A stretch of DNA of 64,000 bases from Mesonia ostreae (GTDB lineage: Bacteria > Bacteroidota > Bacteroidia > Flavobacteriales > Flavobacteriaceae): NCBI RefSeq assembly GCF_031845265.1, contig NZ_JAVRBG010000009.1:1-64000 (forward strand), written 5' to 3'. This document shows positions 26,479-35,949 of this stretch, in pieces (positions within the stretch are counted from its first letter, which is position 1; every line of letters begins with the position of its first letter). The translations under genes and the position numbers were made by a program. The notes below the pieces were generated by a model. That model saw only the letters and a program-made list of their open reading frames with translations. It had not been told where the DNA came from and did not search any database.

Positions 26479-27810
26479 TTAACTCATTGCAACTTGTGCA
26501 CAGCCTCTTTCATAAAAGAGTTCTCTTTCATATTTAGGAACAAGAAGACCTCCTGTAGCCCAAGCAACATGTGTTGCATTCTTCATATTGAGTTGATGCG
26601 TTTTTGCATAACCTGATTTTTGCACGAGTTGAGGTCCTATTAAGCCAGCAGTCGCTGAAGGTTCCAGAAAGATACCTTCGGAATCTTTTAATTGCGTTAA
26701 AAGTTTAAAAAGATGCTCATCTTCTATCGTAAAAATACCACTGACTAATTGCTTACTAATTTCTGTCGCAAAATTAGAAGGTCTTCCCACGGCTAATCCA
26801 TCGGCTTCTGTTTTATTATCCAGTCCAATATCTTGAACGCTAATCTTACTCATTTCACCCGTCACCAATCCTGTTAATACAGCAGGACAATGTGTAGGCT
26901 CTACAAAAAAGCAGTGAACGTGATCTCCATAAATTTGTTTTAAACCAAAAGCCGTTCCACCTGGAGAACCACCAACGCCGAAAGGAGAATACACAAATAG
27001 AGGGTGGTCTGCATCTACCTTAATATCTTGTGCTTTTAGTTGCTCTGCGATGCGAAGTGCTCCAACGGTATAGCCTAGGAATAAATCTTGAGAATCTTCA
27101 TCGTCTACAAAATAAGCATTGGGATCTGTTTTGGTAGCTTCTCTTCCTGCATTAATAGCTTTGCTAAAGTCACCTTCAAATTCTACAACGCTAACTCCTT
27201 TTTCACGTAATAAATCTTTTTTCCATTTTTTAGCATCAGAAGAAACGTAGACGGTAACTTTAAACCCTAACTTCGCACTAATAATCCCTATGCTAAGCCC
27301 TAAATTTCCTGTTGATCCCACGCCAATCTTATACCTACTGAAAAATTCTTTAAACTTAGCGGAAGTTAAGATACTATAATCGTCTTCTTTCTTCAATAAG
27401 CCTGCTTTGAGCGCTAATTTTTCGGCATATTTCATAATTTCAAAAAATCCACCTCGTGCTTTAATCGAGCCAGAAATTGGAAGTTTATTATCACATTTCA
27501 GAAATAAATTTCCTTCAATTTCCTCGTTATTCCTATTTAATACCGATTTCATCTTCGGAATTTCTCGCAATGGAGATTCTAAAACGCCCAAACTTTTCTT
27601 GGTTTCTGGAAAAGCTTTAACAAAGAAAGGAGCAAAACGCTTCCAAAGCAATTCAGCTTCTTTCATAGTTTCCATATGCATAGAAAATTCAGAAACATTT
27701 TCTATAGATTTAGCTTCAGGATTTAACCAAGCAACAGGTTTTGTACGTATAATATCTTTCAGAATTGGAGCTTCTGCAACCAACGAATCTATTTTAGTTT
27801 TTGAATACAT
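26479..27810 (-). CDS. dsdA: D-serine ammonia-lyase
   Basis: A PLP enzyme converting D-serine to pyruvate and ammonia. The 443-residue length is normal for DsdA. Key features are the PLP lysine in SGSIKARGG and the family stretch GGFFEIMKYAEKLALKAGLL. A STGNLGLSIGI Gly-rich loop, the phosphate-binding GVGGSPGGTAFG and the C-terminal SATAG are also present. It is a lone gene. The usual LysR regulator DsdC and the D-serine permease DsdX are not seen here, so control is unknown. Confidence 0.93.
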   Translation of the reverse strand: MYSKTKIDSLVAEAPILKDIIRTKPVAWLNPEAKSIENVSEFSMHMETMKEAELLWKRFAPFFVKAFPETKKSLGVLESPLREIPKMKSVLNRNNEEIEGNLFLKCDNKLPISGSIKARGGFFEIMKYAEKLALKAGLLKKEDDYSILTSAKFKEFFSRYKIGVGSTGNLGLSIGIISAKLGFKVTVYVSSDAKKWKKDLLREKGVSVVEFEGDFSKAINAGREATKTDPNAYFVDDEDSQDLFLGYTVGALRIAEQLKAQDIKVDADHPLFVYSPFGVGGSPGGTAFGLKQIYGDHVHCFFVEPTHCPAVLTGLVTGEMSKISVQDIGLDNKTEADGLAVGRPSNFATEISKQLVSGIFTIEDEHLFKLLTQLKDSEGIFLEPSATAGLIGPQLVQKSGYAKTHQLNMKNATHVAWATGGLLVPKYERELFYERGCAQVAMS

Positions 27811-28123
27811 ATAATTGATATTTATTCGGTATAAATTATATTATTTAGAATGATTAAAAATAAATAATTAAATCTGATTTGCCTTAATTATGAAGTTAAT
27901 TTTTAATTTATAGTATTTAGCCTAGATGGTTTTTTAAGGAGAAGAAATTAGTATCCTTATAGAAGAGATAAAAAGCTCTTCAACATGTTTCGACGAGTTT
28001 AACTTCTCACTAGGGAGTAAATAATCGGATTTGGAATTGAATCAACTCATTCACAAAAATCAGAATTGAAATTGAATTGTACTGCAATGAATTTATAAAG
28101 TACGAGCTCTAAAAATCAAAACT
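27811..28123. other. Intergenic spacer, AT-rich
   Basis: 313 bp with no gene. A weak hairpin GAAGAG...CTCTTC lies near 27962-27981. Nothing else was identified. Confidence 0.4.
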
Positions 28124-29239
28124 CTAAAACTTTCGTTTAATCATTCTTTTAGGTTGTAGATTAGAGTTTTGTATAATTTCAAAATCAATAACGCCTAATA
28201 TTAAACCTTCTTTGGTGGTGACATCTACCTGCCATAAACCTGGTTTAATATTTTCTTTGTAGGTATATCCTCGAAAACCATTATCACGTCCACCGGTGAT
28301 TTTATAACTAATTGTATCAACAATATCCCATTGATCTGTGTTTTTATTTAAATATTTCCAACGATGAAAAATGGATTTTTTAATTTCTGTGGGAGCAAAA
28401 ATAGAAGCAAAAACAAAAACTTTTTCTCCAGGACGATGTATAAATTTTAGTCGGTGATCCCTCCAAAACACATACCAGTCATCCCGTTCATAAGAAACTA
28501 TGTAAGAATTGTTTTTCTTTTGAACGTGGTGCGCCACCATCCCAGATTCTAGAGCTAAGGGCACAGGTGGAATGAGATTGGTATAGTAAAAAATATTAAT
28601 GGTTACGTACATTGCCAAAATAATGCTAATAAGTTTTTTAAGACTGATTTCTGCGCGCGTGCTTGGGCTTTTTTTGTAAATAATACTTATTAGTAGGAGC
28701 GTTAAGAATAGACTAACAAGCCCTGAAATAATAAAAATAGGCGTATTCATTTTCTTGATGAATACAGGAATCATAAAGGTGAAGAATGTAAAACTTAGAA
28801 AATAATAAACACTAAACTGCAAATATTTATTAGAAATTCTTTTTTTAAGCATTTCGTTAGCCAAGAGTAAGGCTAAAAGAATAACAAAGAAGGTGATGGT
28901 TTTGGACATGGAAACACTTCGTGAAAAGTAGATCACGTATGCACTGGAAAGTCCACCAAAGAAAAATTGAATGGCCAAAGGAAAATAAATTTGATATTTC
29001 TCTAGAAAAGTATTTTTCCATTTTCCATCATCCATCAAATTGTAAAGATAGAGCGTAATCGATAAAAGACTCATATGTATGCTTAAAACAGACAAATCAT
29101 ACACGCGGTCAATGCGACCCAGAGTTAAGGAATCAAAAATAAATCCGCATATAAAAAATAGAATAGGGAGATACTTTCCATGCCTTTGTATAAAGCTTCG
29201 AAAACGGCTATTTCTATATCTTTTTAAGATTCTATTCAT
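28124..29239 (-). CDS. DUF2914 domain integral membrane protein
   Basis: A 371-residue protein started at the ATG at 29239 (MNRILKRYRNSRFRS). The N-terminal 240 residues hold about seven or eight hydrophobic segments. The C-terminal ~120 residues form the soluble DUF2914 domain, with WYVFWRDHRLKFIHRPGEK, YKITGGRDNGFRGYTYKE and GLWQVDVTTKEGLILGVIDF. That part resembles an immunoglobulin-like beta fold, probably outside the inner membrane. Function is unknown. No operon partner is evident. Confidence 0.85.
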   Translation of the reverse strand: MNRILKRYRNSRFRSFIQRHGKYLPILFFICGFIFDSLTLGRIDRVYDLSVLSIHMSLLSITLYLYNLMDDGKWKNTFLEKYQIYFPLAIQFFFGGLSSAYVIYFSRSVSMSKTITFFVILLALLLANEMLKKRISNKYLQFSVYYFLSFTFFTFMIPVFIKKMNTPIFIISGLVSLFLTLLLISIIYKKSPSTRAEISLKKLISIILAMYVTINIFYYTNLIPPVPLALESGMVAHHVQKKNNSYIVSYERDDWYVFWRDHRLKFIHRPGEKVFVFASIFAPTEIKKSIFHRWKYLNKNTDQWDIVDTISYKITGGRDNGFRGYTYKENIKPGLWQVDVTTKEGLILGVIDFEIIQNSNLQPKRMIKRKF

Positions 29240-29496
29240 TATGTTAGAAGAGCACAAAAGTATGAATAAAATGAGAAGTGTTTGAGAGAGAAACTCAATT
29301 TAATTTGAAACACCACTAAAAATAACTCAATTGCGTAGAAGTTTAATTCAATAGATTAAATAATGATTTCAAATCAGAATTTTCTTTTTAAAGTCGTAGA
29401 AATTAATTAATTATGTCACGAATATATTAATTTGATTTAAAAAAAAATCAAATACATTTTTAATCTTTAACTAACAAATCTTTTTATTATGCTTAA

Positions 29497-29652
29497 ATGG
29501 TCATAATTTTACTCGTTATTGCAGTAGTTGCAGCAATTTTTGGATTCGGCGGTATTGCTGATGGAGCTGCGGAAATCGCAAAAATCCTATTTTATATTTT
29601 TATAGTACTTTTTGTACTTTCCTTATTATTTGGTAAGAAAATTTTTAAATAG
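29497..29652 (+). CDS. Small DUF1328 membrane protein, copy 2 (51 residues)
   Basis: Two hydrophobic stretches flank the signature VAAIFGFGGIADGAAEIAKIL; the protein ends GKKIFK. The canonical start of the family (ATG-CTT-AAA-TGG, at 29489) is present but a single-base loss sends it to a TAA after five codons. An ATG in the shifted frame at 29497 restores the remaining protein. A terminator follows at 29676. It is a paralogue of 17527-17709. Confidence 0.75.
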   Translation: MVIILLVIAVVAAIFGFGGIADGAAEIAKILFYIFIVLFVLSLLFGKKIFK

Positions 29653-29675
29653 GTAATACAAGTTTTTTATTAAAA

Positions 29676-29706
29676 GATTCCATTTTGAAAGATGGAATTT
29701 TTTTTT
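29676..29706 (+). terminator. Terminator of the DUF1328 copy 2 gene
   Basis: ATTCCAT and ATGGAAT pair around an 8-nt loop and run into eight T, 24 nt after the stop codon. Confidence 0.8.
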
Positions 29707-30035
29707 AAATCGCATATCAAGAATTGGAAATAAGCACAAAAGTACTATGACATTAGATAGCGCAAAAGTTTAAAGTAAAAATACCCTTTACAAGACTGAA
29801 TAACTCACAGGATAAAAACACTGTAGAAAATTAAATGGGCTTTCTCAGAAGTTTCTTGAAAACAAAAACACATATAAACAATTGAAGCCAAATACAGTAG
29901 GAATACATTGCTTCAATAGAAAACTAAGATCAATTTGGCCAAATACACTTATAAATTGAACATTTTCTATTTTAAGATGAAAGTGAGCTCATCTTTTTCA
30001 TAGTCTGCAATTATTTTAGTAGCACTATAAAAATT
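29707..30035. other. Intergenic spacer
   Basis: About 330 AT-rich bp between the DUF1328 terminator and the GreA/GreB-like terminator. No gene, promoter or repeat was recognised. Confidence 0.4.
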
Positions 30036-30071
30036 AAAAAGAGCCTTTGCAAATTATACGAAGGCTCTTTT
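30036..30071 (-). terminator. Terminator of the GreA/GreB-like gene
   Basis: AAAGAGCCTT and AAGGCTCTTT pair around a ~13-nt loop; on the minus strand it continues into TTTTTAATTTTT. It begins 17 bp past the stop of the gene. Confidence 0.75.
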
Positions 30072-30087
30072 CTCATATTTCTAAAAA

Positions 30088-30462
30088 TTAAATAGTTTCA
30101 ACATTTAAAATTTCTAGTTTTCTCTCTCCATCTTTAAAGGGCCAATCTACGACGTCGCCTACCTGTCTGCCAATTGTGGCAACACCCACATCGCATAAAA
30201 TGGACAACTTTCCTTTTTTATTATTTGTTTTGGAGGTTGACACAAACATATATTCTTTTTCTTTGTTTTCTGTATGATCTTTAATTTTCACACGTCGGTT
30301 AACCGTCACAATATCATCTGGTAAATCTCTTCTTAGTACTTGTTTAGCATTTTTTAATTCTAAAGATAACAGATCTTCTTCTTGTTGAGTTACTTTCTTT
30401 CTTCGGATATGATCTTTCACCATATCATATATACCGGTTGTTAAAATTACATTTTTTGACAT
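30088..30462 (-). CDS. GreA/GreB-family transcription factor-like protein
   Basis: A 124-residue protein started at the ATG at 30462 (MSKNVILTTGIYDMVKDHI); the upstream 16 codons lack family character. It combines a short helical N-terminus with the GreA/GreB C-terminal FKBP-like domain (VTVNRRVKIKD, SILCDVGVATIGRQVGDVVDW). The coiled-coil N-terminal domain of true GreA (about 75 residues) is shortened, and there is no clear acidic tip, so it resembles Rnk-like or Gre-like factors. It may bind RNA polymerase in the secondary channel; this is inference from the fold. Confidence 0.8.
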   Translation of the reverse strand: MSKNVILTTGIYDMVKDHIRRKKVTQQEEDLLSLELKNAKQVLRRDLPDDIVTVNRRVKIKDHTENKEKEYMFVSTSKTNNKKGKLSILCDVGVATIGRQVGDVVDWPFKDGERKLEILNVETI

Positions 30463-30985
30463 AATATTTTTTTTGAATTTTCTTCTTAGAAGTATGTAAT
30501 TGTGACTCAATCACTCAAGATAATACGCAGCATATTGCGCTCTTTTTTTTGAGTGTTTAAAGCAGTGTTAAGAAGAAAAAGATTAAAAAGATTAAAGTTT
30601 TGAGAATGCAAATAGAGTAGCCCTGTTTTGAGTCGCAACAGGGATTAATTAATAAACTCTTTCGAATTTTTTAAAAAAATATCGTCAAGTAAGTAGGATA
30701 ATGACAAAGCTAATCCTAAGGGATATTTTTTGGTATATTGAAAGTAAGCTGTTGCCATTTGAAATCACATTAACGAGTTACAAAGTTAGCCATTATATTT
30801 AATCTTTACAATGTAATAATCAATAGAGTATATTAAAGAAACAATTGTTTATTGGTTATTCTTCTTGATATTATTTTTAGCGAAAATTTGGAGTTTTAGC
30901 TACTATAGGATGTAATGATTTGCATAAGAAAAGATGAAGCTGTTTTAAATATACACTGTTTTAAAGCGTTTTTATACGTTAACTA
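30463..30985. other. Spacer upstream of the Gre-like gene
   Basis: About 520 bp without a gene. CACTCAA (30513) and TTGAGTG (30548) form an inverted repeat in the likely leader of the Gre-like gene. Nothing else was identified. Confidence 0.4.
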
Positions 30986-31519
30986 TTAAACTTTTTCTGG
31001 AAAATAATCTGTCAATTCATTAAAAATATCTGAGTGTGAACGTATCTCGATTCTTTCATTATTTATAGTTTTAATGATGAAATTTATTTTGTGTATACTT
31101 TTCATACCGTGAACAATATTTAGAGTACCACCAAATTTTTTAATCTCATCATATTTTAATTCCATATTTCTTGTCAATGATGTCATAGAAATTCCGTCAG
31201 ATTTTAATTCTAATTCAGCTTTTTCATATTTCCTCAAACCTTTTAGCCAGCTGCCAAATATTACTAGGAATGATGAGCAAGATAAAACAATGTAAATATT
31301 GCGATTTACCACTTCGAGTAAATATATTGTGGCGATTTCAAAAGGAAGATATTTTGCAGGAAGTAAACATAATCCAAATATAAACAAGAACAAAAATCCG
31401 AAACTTACAATTTCAGCACCTATGTTACTTATCTTTCTCTTTTTGGCGAATTCTATTTCAAATGTAACTTTCAAATGTTTTATAATGGTCTTATGTATGA
31501 AATTTTGCGTGTTAATCAA
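30986..31519 (-). CDS. Hypothetical two-TM membrane protein with a PH-like C-terminal part
   Basis: A 177-residue protein not recognised as a named family. It has a basic N-terminus (FAKKRKISN), two hydrophobic helices (about 36-57 and 72-90), a charged linker and a C-terminal beta-rich region (ISMTSLTRNMELKYDEIKKF). That region resembles bacterial PH-like domains of the YcxB type. The start is a TTG (no good ATG nearby), so the true N-terminus is uncertain. It is the first of the minus-strand small-membrane/lipoprotein set. Confidence 0.6.
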   Translation of the reverse strand: MINTQNFIHKTIIKHLKVTFEIEFAKKRKISNIGAEIVSFGFLFLFIFGLCLLPAKYLPFEIATIYLLEVVNRNIYIVLSCSSFLVIFGSWLKGLRKYEKAELELKSDGISMTSLTRNMELKYDEIKKFGGTLNIVHGMKSIHKINFIIKTINNERIEIRSHSDIFNELTDYFPEKV

Positions 31520-31656
31520 CGCTGAATTTTCGGATTAACGTAAATTCGAATTTGTTATTTTTGTGTTTATTTTTATCAATTTACTCTAAATTATGAAAAT
31601 ACCATCCATATTTTTATTGATTTGACGCTTTCTCTGCTTCTATATCGCGATTTAAC

Positions 31657-31950
31657 TTATTGCCATTCGCCAACCACTTCAAGCTCGCCAATAATATTAC
31701 CCTTTATAGTTTTACCATGCTAACTCATTTTGTAGTCCATTGTATAGATAGTTTCATTCTTTTGCACATTCACGATTACTTCATTAAATTCACTGGAATA
31801 TAATCCGTTAGAGGTAAAAAAGCTTCCATTATCGTTAGTTTCAATAGATCCATCATGAACTACACGATTGGTATCTGCAATATCAAAGGCTACATATTTC
31901 TCGTTAATATCTCTATTTAATTTATTTTTTAAAGAGTCCGAGTTATACAT
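31657..31950 (-). pseudogene. Truncated reading frame broken by an in-frame TAG
   Basis: An ATG at 31950 opens 76 codons to a TAG at 31720-31722. The same frame then continues for another 20 sense codons (HGKTIKGNIIGELEVVGEWQ) to TAA at 31657-31659. The ending looks like a natural C-terminus, so the TAG is most likely a nonsense mutation. The front also looks incomplete (no signal peptide, unlike its neighbours). The family is not recognised. It could still be a short expressed protein. Confidence 0.5.
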
Positions 31951-32019
31951 CTAGTTTTCTCATGTCGTAATTTTTTGTTGAGAACTGTTGTAAATGAAAT
32001 TAAAACGAGATTTTTTAGT

Positions 32020-32715
32020 TTATGAGAGATCTTGTACTAGTTGAAGTTCTCCAGTATAGGTTCCATTAATAGTTCCATAATCAATAGTTTCAAATGTATA
32101 ATTTAGTGTATATATGGCATTAGATACTTCTATGATAATAGTTCCAGAAATAATCTGATCTTCACTTATAGAATTAGAATTTGTCACACAATTATCAATC
32201 ACGACCATATTTGTTGATATATTCGTTTCATTTAGCGATGGTTGAAATGTATTTAGCTCGTATTCATATGTACCTGATTCTAATTCTGAAACAGAGGTTG
32301 AACGGAGATTGAAAACTACTCCCTGAGTTAGGTCGCTAGAGAAATCACAACCTTGACCGTAAAATTCATTGTTTAGGAAGCTGCCATTTAATAGATAGAT
32401 GGCGTGCACACTATTATTGGTTCCATCGAAATCAGAAATCATATATCCGATTGGCGTGGAATAGTCCGTATTTCCTATGGTGAAATTAGAATTATCCTCT
32501 TCGTCATCATTTCCATTATTGTCTTGCCCGTCACCATCGTTATTCCCATCGCCATCTTGATTATCGCCACTATCGTTATCTTGGTCATTTGAATTGTCAT
32601 CTGTAGGATTTTCAGTTACTGCTTCTAGTTCACCTTCTACTGGTTCACTTTCACAACTGGATAATGTAAAAATTAAAAGTAGAATGGATAAGATTGTAAG
32701 TTTGCTAATGTTCAT
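32020..32715 (-). CDS. Lipoprotein with Asp/Asn/Gly repeat linker, copy 1
   Basis: A 231-residue predicted outer-envelope lipoprotein. The signal MNISKLTILSILLLIFTLSSC ends in a lipobox with Cys21. The acidic linker (about 35-78) is a low-complexity run of Asp, Asn, Gly and Gln. The C-terminal ~150 residues are beta-rich with paired Cys. The first 40 residues are nearly identical to the lipoprotein at 35950-36525, so the two are paralogues with different C-terminal domains. Function is unknown. Confidence 0.8.
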   Translation of the reverse strand: MNISKLTILSILLLIFTLSSCESEPVEGELEAVTENPTDDNSNDQDNDSGDNQDGDGNNDGDGQDNNGNDDEEDNSNFTIGNTDYSTPIGYMISDFDGTNNSVHAIYLLNGSFLNNEFYGQGCDFSSDLTQGVVFNLRSTSVSELESGTYEYELNTFQPSLNETNISTNMVVIDNCVTNSNSISEDQIISGTIIIEVSNAIYTLNYTFETIDYGTINGTYTGELQLVQDLS

Positions 32716-32885
32716 ATTTTTATTGTTTTAATGAATTTGTTTATGGCTCGTGATATGCAAATTATAATAGTCAGTGATTTTGAGAAAATGGCTATACAAC
32801 TGGATCAAGTATTGATTACTCTATACGCTTGTGGCGATAGCAACCGATTAATTTTTATTGTGTTATGATGAGTACCGTTCATTTG

Positions 32886-33440
32886 TTATAATTTATATGT
32901 CATCAATTTACCGTTTCCAAAACTTGCTATTTTACCAGTACCTTTCTCGTAATAATTCAAATATTCTGTTAATTTGTTTTCGTCACGATTAGATATTTGG
33001 GTTGCTCTCATTACTAAAAGTCCGCTATATTTTTTGGTTGGCGTTTCTAAATTGGCATTTAAATCCACGATTTCGTATTTCCAAGAATTATCACTATTGC
33101 GCCAGCTAAAACCAACTTTAGGTTCCTTGGGCATTATCATATTCTCAGTACCAGATTTCTTGTCAAAATACATCACATTTCCATTTTCTAATCGATACAA
33201 AGTTTTGGTCGTTTTACCAGAAGAATTTTTAATTTGTCTAACGGAATAAGTGTTTCCATTCTTTGACTGAATTTGATCTAAGTCTTTGTGAAAAACAAAG
33301 GTATCAGAATCAGCATATTTAAACGTTGCATCTATACCTGAAATTGGATAATAGGACTCAACATCACTATTTTTGATTGATAGGGTAGCCCCACAACCAA
33401 TTAAAATAAATGGAATTATTAAGGTAAGTATTTTTCTCAT
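32886..33440 (-). CDS. Hypothetical lipoprotein
   Basis: A 184-residue protein with signal MRKILTLIIPFILIGC (lipidated Cys16) and a beta-rich body containing KVGFSWRNSDNSWKYEIVD and LLVMRATQISNRDENKLTEY. It is not recognised as a named family. Location and composition match an envelope lipoprotein. It sits in the run of minus-strand lipoproteins, 170 bp from its downstream neighbour. Confidence 0.75.
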   Translation of the reverse strand: MRKILTLIIPFILIGCGATLSIKNSDVESYYPISGIDATFKYADSDTFVFHKDLDQIQSKNGNTYSVRQIKNSSGKTTKTLYRLENGNVMYFDKKSGTENMIMPKEPKVGFSWRNSDNSWKYEIVDLNANLETPTKKYSGLLVMRATQISNRDENKLTEYLNYYEKGTGKIASFGNGKLMTYKL

Positions 33441-33558
33441 AAATTGATTAATAGTATTTGATTCAGCGAAAACTTCCGCCTAAAGTTAAGTCAGAATTTT
33501 TGTATTTTGTTTTTAGAGTAGAGGTGTAACTCATTAAGGTCTAAAATTATAATTGACA

Positions 33559-34173
33559 TTAAGAATAAATTTTTAAGATCATCTTATTTTTTACACAACT
33601 ATGCATTGTTATTATACTATCTAAATTGCCATTATCGGAATAGTATACTTTTGATTTTTCAAAATGTCTTACACTCATTTGGTAATTATAAGTTTTGATG
33701 TATGCATCCAATCTATTATTATTTTATACATATTTTATGGTGTCTACTGTTAGATCATTAGAGATGTTGAAAGTAATTTTTTCGATCATTTTTTTATCAC
33801 TATTGAGTGTAATAACCTTATTATTTTCAGGAACACTATTAAGTCCCCCAAAAGGAATTATTTTCTTAATTAGATAAACTTTATTATCGACATATGTCAA
33901 ATCGGTATATAATGAGTCAAATAATCTTCCTACCATCTCATTACCAATTTTTTTTATTATTCGATTAGACTCATCATACCTAAATTTCACTAAATTATCA
34001 CTTCTTGGATGCAGACTTAATATTGACTAGTATTGACCATATATTCCTATATAACTATTAATTTTAAAATTAGTATCATCTTCAAATTGACTTTCTAAAT
34101 CATTTTTACTGCAACCTATGTTAGATAATAAGGTAGCTAATACTATACATAAGAAATAATTATTATTTTTCAT
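33559..34173 (-). pseudogene. Lipoprotein gene broken by two in-frame stop codons
   Basis: From the ATG at 34173 the frame encodes a lipoprotein signal (ATLLSNIGC) and continues for 204 codons to TAA at 33559-33561. It is interrupted by TAG at 34027-34029 (codon 49) and TAA at 33724-33726. Both downstream parts keep protein character in the same frame (LHPRSDNLVKFRYDESNR, and NNNRLDAYIKTYNYQ after the second stop). A YDxxNRI-like YD-repeat flavour is present. Two nonsense changes with no frameshift suggest recent inactivation. Confidence 0.7.
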
Positions 34174-34279
34174 TTTTTCCAAACTTTTATTTAGTGTATG
34201 AATTGTAAAAAATTTCAGTTAAAAGTTCAATTTAATACTATTGTGCCTGTTTCTATATATACTGTTGAAAACAATACTC

Positions 34280-34483
34280 TTATAATTCCCTTTTAGGTTC
34301 CTTTTTATGTTTTCTTGTCAGAATTACAATTGTTCCGAAGATTAAGATTAAAATTATTTTACCTACTAAATAACCATATCCATATTTGGTAAGTCGGTTG
34401 AAGTCGTATACCAAAATGGTTAATATGTTGAGAAGTAAAATAATTGATATTCCTAAGAATATAAAAAAAAGCACTTTTTTCAT
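34280..34483 (-). CDS. Small two-TM membrane protein
   Basis: A 67-residue protein with two hydrophobic helices (about 4-25 and 38-58) and a basic tail (RKHKKEPKREL). There is no recognised family. The clean ATG and codon pattern, and its location among envelope genes, favour a real gene, but it is short. Confidence 0.5.
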   Translation of the reverse strand: MKKVLFFIFLGISIILLLNILTILVYDFNRLTKYGYGYLVGKIILILIFGTIVILTRKHKKEPKREL

Positions 34484-34538
34484 AAGATTGTAAAAAAAAG
34501 AGAGTTCGTTACTAGTAATAAACTCTCTCTTTTCGATG

Positions 34539-34835
34539 CTATTTGGTTACCGTTGTAGTTGATGGTGCATATAACCCAAAAGTTAGTGAAGAAACTAAGC
34601 CGTTCACAAAAGATTGTCTTGTATGAACTGTATAGTTTTCTGCTCCATCAGCCATTTGTTTTGAGTCAGAAACTCCAACAGGTGCTAGTCCAAAAATCAC
34701 ATAGTGATTCCATTTTGTTGTTTTTTCGTTTCCTTGAGCTCCTTCTCCTACAACACTTGTGTAAGAATAACAAGAAGTGAATAGCATGGATGCAGCAAAT
34801 AAGACTGTCATCATTTTCATTGTTCTTTTAATCAT
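34539..34835 (-). CDS. Bor-like lipoprotein
   Basis: A 98-residue lipoprotein with signal MIKRTMKMMTVLFAASMLFTSC (lipidated Cys22). The Bor-type body has YSYTSVVGEGAQGN, KTTKWNHYVIFGLAPVGVSD and VNGLVSSLTFGLYAPST. Bor proteins are small outer-membrane lipoproteins first known from phage lambda lysogens; bacterial chromosomal copies have no settled role. It is in the same run as the other lipoproteins. Confidence 0.82.
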   Translation of the reverse strand: MIKRTMKMMTVLFAASMLFTSCYSYTSVVGEGAQGNEKTTKWNHYVIFGLAPVGVSDSKQMADGAENYTVHTRQSFVNGLVSSLTFGLYAPSTTTVTK

Positions 34836-35097
34836 TTGTTTAAATTTAAGGTTACTATTTATTTATAATACTCATTTTGAGTTCGTTCAGTAATATTTAT
34901 AATGTCAGTTTATTTATGGTTTGTAGTGTTCAAATTAGCTATTACTTTTCTACTGAGCACTAGCCGAGTTTTTAATTTTCTTATTACCTTTTTTTATCAA
35001 TAAGTCAAATTAAAAAATTTGGCGATTTTCCAAAAACCTTTAACTTTTTAAATCAACAAAATGGTTATTAGGTACATAAGTTGTTGAGCATAGTTTT

Positions 35098-35736
35098 CTA
35101 ATCGTTACAATATTTAATTAATTCCAAAATATCAGTTTTATATTTTGGATATTTTTCTAATATTTTTAATTCTATTGCTTTCTCTGTATCAGAACAGGCT
35201 TTCTCTTTTAATTTGGTCGCTTTGTAAATAAGTGCTCTGGTTTTAAATGAAATTGAGTTATTTGGCTCTTTTTCAATTGACTTGTTAACATCCGATAGAG
35301 CTTTTCCGTATTCTTTTGTCAAATAATAAACTTGACTTCTATGTTCGTAGGAAAAAGCATTTGGATTTACAGTTAGTTCAGCCGTAAAATCTGCAATAGC
35401 TTTTTCGTATTGTTCTAAATTTCGATATGCAAAACCACGATTGGTTCGTGCTGTGTGCATACTCGGCTTTAAGGCTATAGCTTTTGTAAAGTCAGGAATA
35501 CATTCTTCGTATCTTAAATCCATTTCTCGAACGTATCCACGTTGAAAATATAAATCAGAATTATTTGGATATAAAGTTATCAATCTATTGAGCTTTTGTT
35601 CCGCTTGTTCCCATTGCTCATTTTTAATCAACTCTTTTGCCTCTGCAAGGATTTCCTTCGGTTTTGTTGCAGTTTGCTTTTTTGCTCCACATCCAAAAAA
35701 TATAATTGAAATTAGAATTATTAATATATTTCTCAT
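35098..35736 (-). CDS. TPR-repeat lipoprotein
   Basis: A 212-residue lipoprotein (IIFFGC lipobox) with about four to five tetratricopeptide repeats from residue 35 onward. Repeats carry the W-LG-Y-A-F-A-P pattern, such as NEQWEQAEQKLNRLITLYPN, YEECIPDFTKAIALKPS and YEKAIADFTAELTVNPN. TPR lipoproteins act as scaffolds in envelope assembly or secretion; the partner is unknown. It is minus strand, upstream of the Bor-like gene. Confidence 0.85.
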   Translation of the reverse strand: MRNILIILISIIFFGCGAKKQTATKPKEILAEAKELIKNEQWEQAEQKLNRLITLYPNNSDLYFQRGYVREMDLRYEECIPDFTKAIALKPSMHTARTNRGFAYRNLEQYEKAIADFTAELTVNPNAFSYEHRSQVYYLTKEYGKALSDVNKSIEKEPNNSISFKTRALIYKATKLKEKACSDTEKAIELKILEKYPKYKTDILELIKYCND

Positions 35737-35949
35737 TTTTTTAATTTGTGCCGGTGTGTTTGTATATGGCTCTTAGCGTGCATATTAGCAATTATTATCG
35801 GATCAACTACAAGCTAAATCTTTTGTATTTTGAAACACTTTTTAATTTTTAGTAGCCAAATCAATAGATTTGGTGCTTAACCGAATATTATAAATTTTCG
35901 GTTTAGTACAGACCCAGCTATTTACTATTTAGGTGATTACAAACAGTTT

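Noticed and set aside
33724..34029. Selenocysteine or recoded stop codons in the lipoprotein
   Set aside because: The stops are TAG and TAA, no recoding signal is visible, and ordinary nonsense mutations explain them.
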